A DNA stretch of 64,000 bases, taken from the NCBI GenBank assembly GCA_964572045.1, contig CAZNEI010000001.1:62001-126000 (forward strand). The letters run 5' to 3'. The stretch is from CBDCKR01 sp964572045. Lineage in GTDB: Bacteria; Gemmatimonadota; Gemmatimonadetes; Longimicrobiales; Gaopeijiaceae. Positions 61,278-64,000 of this stretch are shown here, piece by piece; position 1 is the stretch's first letter, and the number at the start of each line of letters is the position of its first letter. The translations under genes were made by a program, and so were the position numbers. Under the pieces are notes generated by a model that was not told where the DNA came from, did not search any database, and saw nothing but the letters and a program-made list of their open reading frames with translations.

Positions 61278-63038
61278 TCAATCCGCACCCACGTCGAGGT
61301 AGATCTCACCACCCCTCTCCCTGAACTCCTCGGCCTTCTCTTCGAGACCCAGCCGAACAAGCTCCTCCTTCTCGTCCGCAACTCCATGTTCGGCCGCGTA
61401 GTCTCGGATGTCCTGAGTGATCTTCATCGAGCAGAACTTGGGCCCGCACATCGAACAGAAGTGGGCCACCTTCGCAGCGTCGGCCGGGAGCGTTTCGTCG
61501 TGGAACGAGCGCGCAGTCACCGGGTCGAGAGACAGGTTGAACTGATCTTCCCAGCGGAACTCGAAGCGCGCCCTGCTGATGGCGTCGTCCCATGCGCGCG
61601 CGCGCGGATGCCCCTTGGCCACGTCGGCGGCGTGGGCGGCGATCCGGTAGGCGATGACTCCGGCCTTCACGTCGTCGCGGTCGGGCAGGCCGAGGTGCTC
61701 CTTCGGAGTCACGTAGCAGAGCATGGCCGTTCCGTACCACCCGATCTGAGCGGCTCCGATGGCGCTTGTGATGTGGTCGTAGCCAGGCGCGACATCGGTG
61801 GTGAGCGGCCCGAGGGTGTAGAAGGGCGCCTCGTCGCACCAGTCGAGCTGCTTCTCCATGTTCTCCCTGATCATGTGCATGGGGATATGCCCCGGGCCCT
61901 CGTTCATCACCTGGACGTCGTGCTCCCATGCGATCCGCGTGAGCTCCCCCTGTGTGTGGAGCTCGGCGAACTGCGCTTCGTCATTCGCGTCGGCCAGCGA
62001 GCCGGGCCGCAGGCCGTCGCCCAGCGAGAACGCCACGTCGTAGGCGGCCATGATCTCGCAGATGTCCCGGAATCGAGCGTAGAGGAAGCTCTCTCGGTGA
62101 TGGGCGAGGCACCACTTCGCCATGATCGAGCCACCGCGAGAGACGATGCCGGTCACCCGGTTGGCCGTCATCGGCACGTAGCGCAACAGGACTCCGGCGT
62201 GCACCGTGAAATAATCCACGCCCTGCTCGCACTGCTCGATCAACGTGTCCCGGTACACCTCCCAAGTCAGATCCTCCGGGACTCCGCCGGCCTTCTCCAG
62301 GGCCTGGTAGATGGGCACGGTGCCGATGGGCACCGGCGAGTTGCGGAGGATCCACTGACGGGTCTCGTGGATGTTGCGGCCCGTCGAAAGGTCCATGACC
62401 GTGTCGGCGCCCCACAAGGTAGCCCAGCGCAGCTTTTCCACCTCCTCCTGAATCGAGGATCCCACGGCCGAATTGCCGATGTTCGCGTTGATCTTCACCC
62501 GAAACGCGCGCCCGATGATCATCGGCTCCAACTCGAGGTGGTTGATGTTGGCTGGAATGATCGCGCGGCCCCGAGCCACCTCACTCCTTACGAATGCGGA
62601 GTCCATGCCCTCGCGGAGCGCCACGAACTCCATCTCGGGAGTGATCTCGCCCCGCCGGGCATAGTGCATCTGCGTGACAGGCCCCCCGGCGGATACGAGG
62701 GGGCGATTCCGGAGCGCTTCGGGCATCGGCGCGGCGGCAGCAGAATCGCCGGACGTCCGGGTGGACTTCCGGGACTCGACGTCTCCGCGCCCCCGAACCC
62801 ATCCCTGCCGGAGCTTTGGGAGTCCCCGGCGTGGGTCGATGCCGAGGGGCCCGCTGGTATCGTCGACTCGGAGCGGGGGCTCACCGCCCGAGAGCTCGAT
62901 CTCGCGCATCGGGACGCGAACCCCGTAGCGGCCGTCAACGAACACTTTGCGGGAGTTGGGAAACGCGTCCCCATAGTCCCCCTTCCACGAGCGCACGGGC
63001 GGCCGTTTGCTGTTGGTCTGGGCTCTCTTTTCCTGCAC
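61278..63038 (-). CDS. thiC: Phosphomethylpyrimidine synthase
   Basis: ThiC is a radical-SAM enzyme that rearranges AIR to HMP phosphate, the pyrimidine half of thiamine. The product has 586 residues. It contains PANINHLELEPMIIG, NANIGNSAVGSS, the active-site SRGGSIMAKWCLAHH and NEGPGHIPMHMI. The C-terminal radical-SAM cluster CSMCGPKFC (CX2CX4C) is near residue 535. The GTG at 63038 follows AAAGGAGAGG. A TPP riboswitch is about 105 bases upstream, so the gene is turned down when TPP is plentiful. Confidence 0.95.
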   Translation of the reverse strand: MQEKRAQTNSKRPPVRSWKGDYGDAFPNSRKVFVDGRYGVRVPMREIELSGGEPPLRVDDTSGPLGIDPRRGLPKLRQGWVRGRGDVESRKSTRTSGDSAAAAPMPEALRNRPLVSAGGPVTQMHYARRGEITPEMEFVALREGMDSAFVRSEVARGRAIIPANINHLELEPMIIGRAFRVKINANIGNSAVGSSIQEEVEKLRWATLWGADTVMDLSTGRNIHETRQWILRNSPVPIGTVPIYQALEKAGGVPEDLTWEVYRDTLIEQCEQGVDYFTVHAGVLLRYVPMTANRVTGIVSRGGSIMAKWCLAHHRESFLYARFRDICEIMAAYDVAFSLGDGLRPGSLADANDEAQFAELHTQGELTRIAWEHDVQVMNEGPGHIPMHMIRENMEKQLDWCDEAPFYTLGPLTTDVAPGYDHITSAIGAAQIGWYGTAMLCYVTPKEHLGLPDRDDVKAGVIAYRIAAHAADVAKGHPRARAWDDAISRARFEFRWEDQFNLSLDPVTARSFHDETLPADAAKVAHFCSMCGPKFCSMKITQDIRDYAAEHGVADEKEELVRLGLEEKAEEFRERGGEIYLDVGAD

Positions 63039-63374
63039 AGCAACCTCTCCTTTGGAGCGGGGGCTCAGCGCGGCAAGACACCGAGAGCCGCGCCGGACAC
63101 GGGCCGGGCGGCTCTTCTCGTCACTTCCGCTGGCTTCATGCCGCGCTCCCTACGCCGGTGTCAGCCGGATCAGGTTCCGAGGGACTCTCTCAACCCCATC
63201 GCGCATGGGGTACCCCTGGCGGTTCGTTGCGTAAGGTAACCGAAGTCGGCTTCGGCGAGCAATCGAGGCTCCTTCCCTCTTCCCCGGAGCTGAACGGATG
63301 GAGCGTTTGACCGCCCCTGGCTCATGTCGCAAGATGAGCGACTCCACGTCACTGAACTGCGAGGGAGTCGGAGC
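63039..63374. other. Divergent intergenic region between thiC and the BNR gene
   Basis: About 335 bases hold the TPP riboswitch (63145-63222, minus) and presumably the promoter for the plus-strand propeller gene. Beyond that I see nothing more. Confidence 0.5.
63145..63222 (-). promoter_or_regulatory. TPP riboswitch (THI element) upstream of thiC
   Basis: On the minus strand the conserved TPP-aptamer parts appear in order: a GGGGTACCCC stem, a GGGGTTGAGAGAG segment matching the CTGAGA consensus, CCCTCGGAACCTGATCCGG, and GACACCGGCGTAGGGAGC. This is the standard THI-box sequence with both sensor arms. It ends about 106 bases before the thiC GTG. TPP binding would lower thiC expression by termination or by hiding the ribosome site. 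Confidence 0.93.
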
Positions 63375-64000
63375 ATGTCGATAAGGACGCTTGGCAGGCT
63401 TGCAACGGGACTGGCCGCCGCAGCGCTGGCGGCGCCGAGCGCCCGAGTGGTCGCCGGCCAGGATATCGGCGATCCCAATCGCGTGTACGACCCTGCCCTC
63501 TTCGAAGGCCTCCACTACAGGATGGTCGGTCCGTCCCGAGGCGGGCGGGTGACGGCCGTGGCCGGGCACTCTTTGGAGGAGGGGACGTTCTACATGGGTG
63601 CCACGGGCGGGGGCGTTTGGAAGACTGTCGACTACGGCCAGAGCTGGTGGAACGTATCGGACGGCTACTTCCGCACGGCTTCCATCGGAGCCATTCGGGT
63701 CGCTCCCACCAACCCCCGGACGATCTACGTCGGCACCGGCTCCGACGCGATTCGGAGCAACGTCATCACGGGCAAGGGCGCGTATCGATCCGACGATGCC
63801 GGCGAGACCTGGAGAGACATCGGGCTCCACGACGCGGGTCAGATCGGTGCGGTCCTGGTCCATCCCCAGGATCAGGACCTCGTCTACATGGCGGCGTTGG
63901 GCCACCCGTTCGGGAAGAATTCCGACCGGGGAGTCTACCGGAGCCGGGACGGAGGCTCCAATTGGGAGAGAGTGCTCTTCACGTCGGACTCGGTCGGGGC
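63375..64000 (+). CDS. Secreted BNR/sortilin-like beta-propeller (3'-partial)
   Basis: The reading frame starts at an ATG at 63375 (GGAG upstream) and is still open at the right edge, so only the first 208 residues are seen. A signal peptide ends near VVAGQ. Propeller blades follow with MVGPSRGGRVTAVAGH, GATGGGVWKTVDYGQSWWNV, RSDDAGETWRDIG and YRSRDGGSNWERV (Asp-box repeats). This form is typical of large secreted sortilin/VPS10-like proteins of Gemmatimonadota and Acidobacteriota, about 1000 residues long. The function is unknown. It differs from the short cytoplasmic BNR protein at 13289 by its signal peptide. Confidence 0.85.
   Translation, partial: MSIRTLGRLATGLAAAALAAPSARVVAGQDIGDPNRVYDPALFEGLHYRMVGPSRGGRVTAVAGHSLEEGTFYMGATGGGVWKTVDYGQSWWNVSDGYFRTASIGAIRVAPTNPRTIYVGTGSDAIRSNVITGKGAYRSDDAGETWRDIGLHDAGQIGAVLVHPQDQDLVYMAALGHPFGKNSDRGVYRSRDGGSNWERVLFTSDSVG

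Noticed and set aside
61386..63239. Long plus-strand frame across the thiC region
   Set aside because: It is antisense to thiC and the TPP riboswitch, both of which are certain. No motif is present.
1..64000. tRNA, rRNA, CRISPR arrays, insertion sequences, integrases and phage genes
   Set aside because: I looked for tRNA-like cloverleaf ends, repeat-spacer patterns, transposase motifs and terminal inverted repeats and saw none that I could support.

Overview
The window is high-GC (roughly mid-60s %), gene-dense DNA from a Gram-negative bacterium. Outer-membrane proteins are prominent: two TonB-dependent receptors and a CBM9/DUF5916 beta-barrel. There are also many lipoproteins, PD40 and BNR beta-propellers, an S9 peptidase, Tat-exported proteins and KorAB. 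I infer a Gemmatimonadota-like or related heterotrophic soil/marine lineage from this gene mix. That is inference only, because no rRNA gene is present. I saw no tRNA, rRNA, CRISPR array, insertion sequence or phage module. The window reads as ordinary chromosome with accessory blocks.

Layout. 1-5.3 kb: a 5'-partial gene, an ECF sigma factor with its zinc-finger anti-sigma, a GyrA/ParC-type topoisomerase subunit and a TolB-like propeller. 5.3-14.4 kb: housekeeping genes, namely a CoA-type NUDIX hydrolase, QueE, an unknown protein, lysine 6-aminotransferase, a quinone-oxidoreductase-like MDR, a MazG-like pyrophosphohydrolase, a class V aminotransferase, QueG, and a MoaD-like protein coupled to a BNR propeller. 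14.6-26.9 kb: a phosphate island on the + strand (TonB receptor, beta-helix lipoprotein, small lipoprotein, PhoB, PhoR, PstS, PstC, PstA, PstB, PhoU). Pho-box-like 11-bp repeats lie before pstS and possibly before the receptor. 27-38.3 kb: exported and hydrolytic enzymes (beta-lactamase-family serine hydrolase, two amidases, a Tat lipoprotein, a YdjM-like membrane protein, a DUF5916 barrel, a decayed second DUF5916 copy and an S9 peptidase). 38.6-42.7 kb: a three-subunit molybdenum hydroxylase. Its FAD subunit has a Cys-rich insertion like that of 4-hydroxybenzoyl-CoA reductase, and its [2Fe-2S] subunit has a Tat signal. 43-45.8 kb: a Cys/His-rich exported peptide and a probable copper TonB receptor.

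46.2-52.2 kb: eight tightly coupled genes forming a nearly complete dedicated type II fatty-acid-synthase line: enoyl reductase, KAS III, FabA-like dehydratase, FabZ-like dehydratase, KAS I/II, ACP, lysophospholipid-type acyltransferase and phosphopantetheinyl transferase. This is the best candidate here for an undescribed pathway. 52.4-56.1 kb: an amino-acid-permease pseudogene, an exported amidohydrolase and GuaA. 56.5-61.3 kb: a GltD-like flavoprotein/ferredoxin followed by fused gamma-alpha KorA and KorB. 61.3-63.2 kb: ThiC behind a clear TPP riboswitch. 63.4 kb to the right edge: the start of a secreted BNR/sortilin-like propeller.

Functionally, the phosphate island is a self-contained regulon (sensing, outer-membrane capture, ABC import, feedback). 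The FAS-like operon carries its own carrier, carrier-activating enzyme and end-product acyltransferase. The GltD-KorAB set probably joins NAD(P)H, ferredoxin and 2-oxoacid metabolism.
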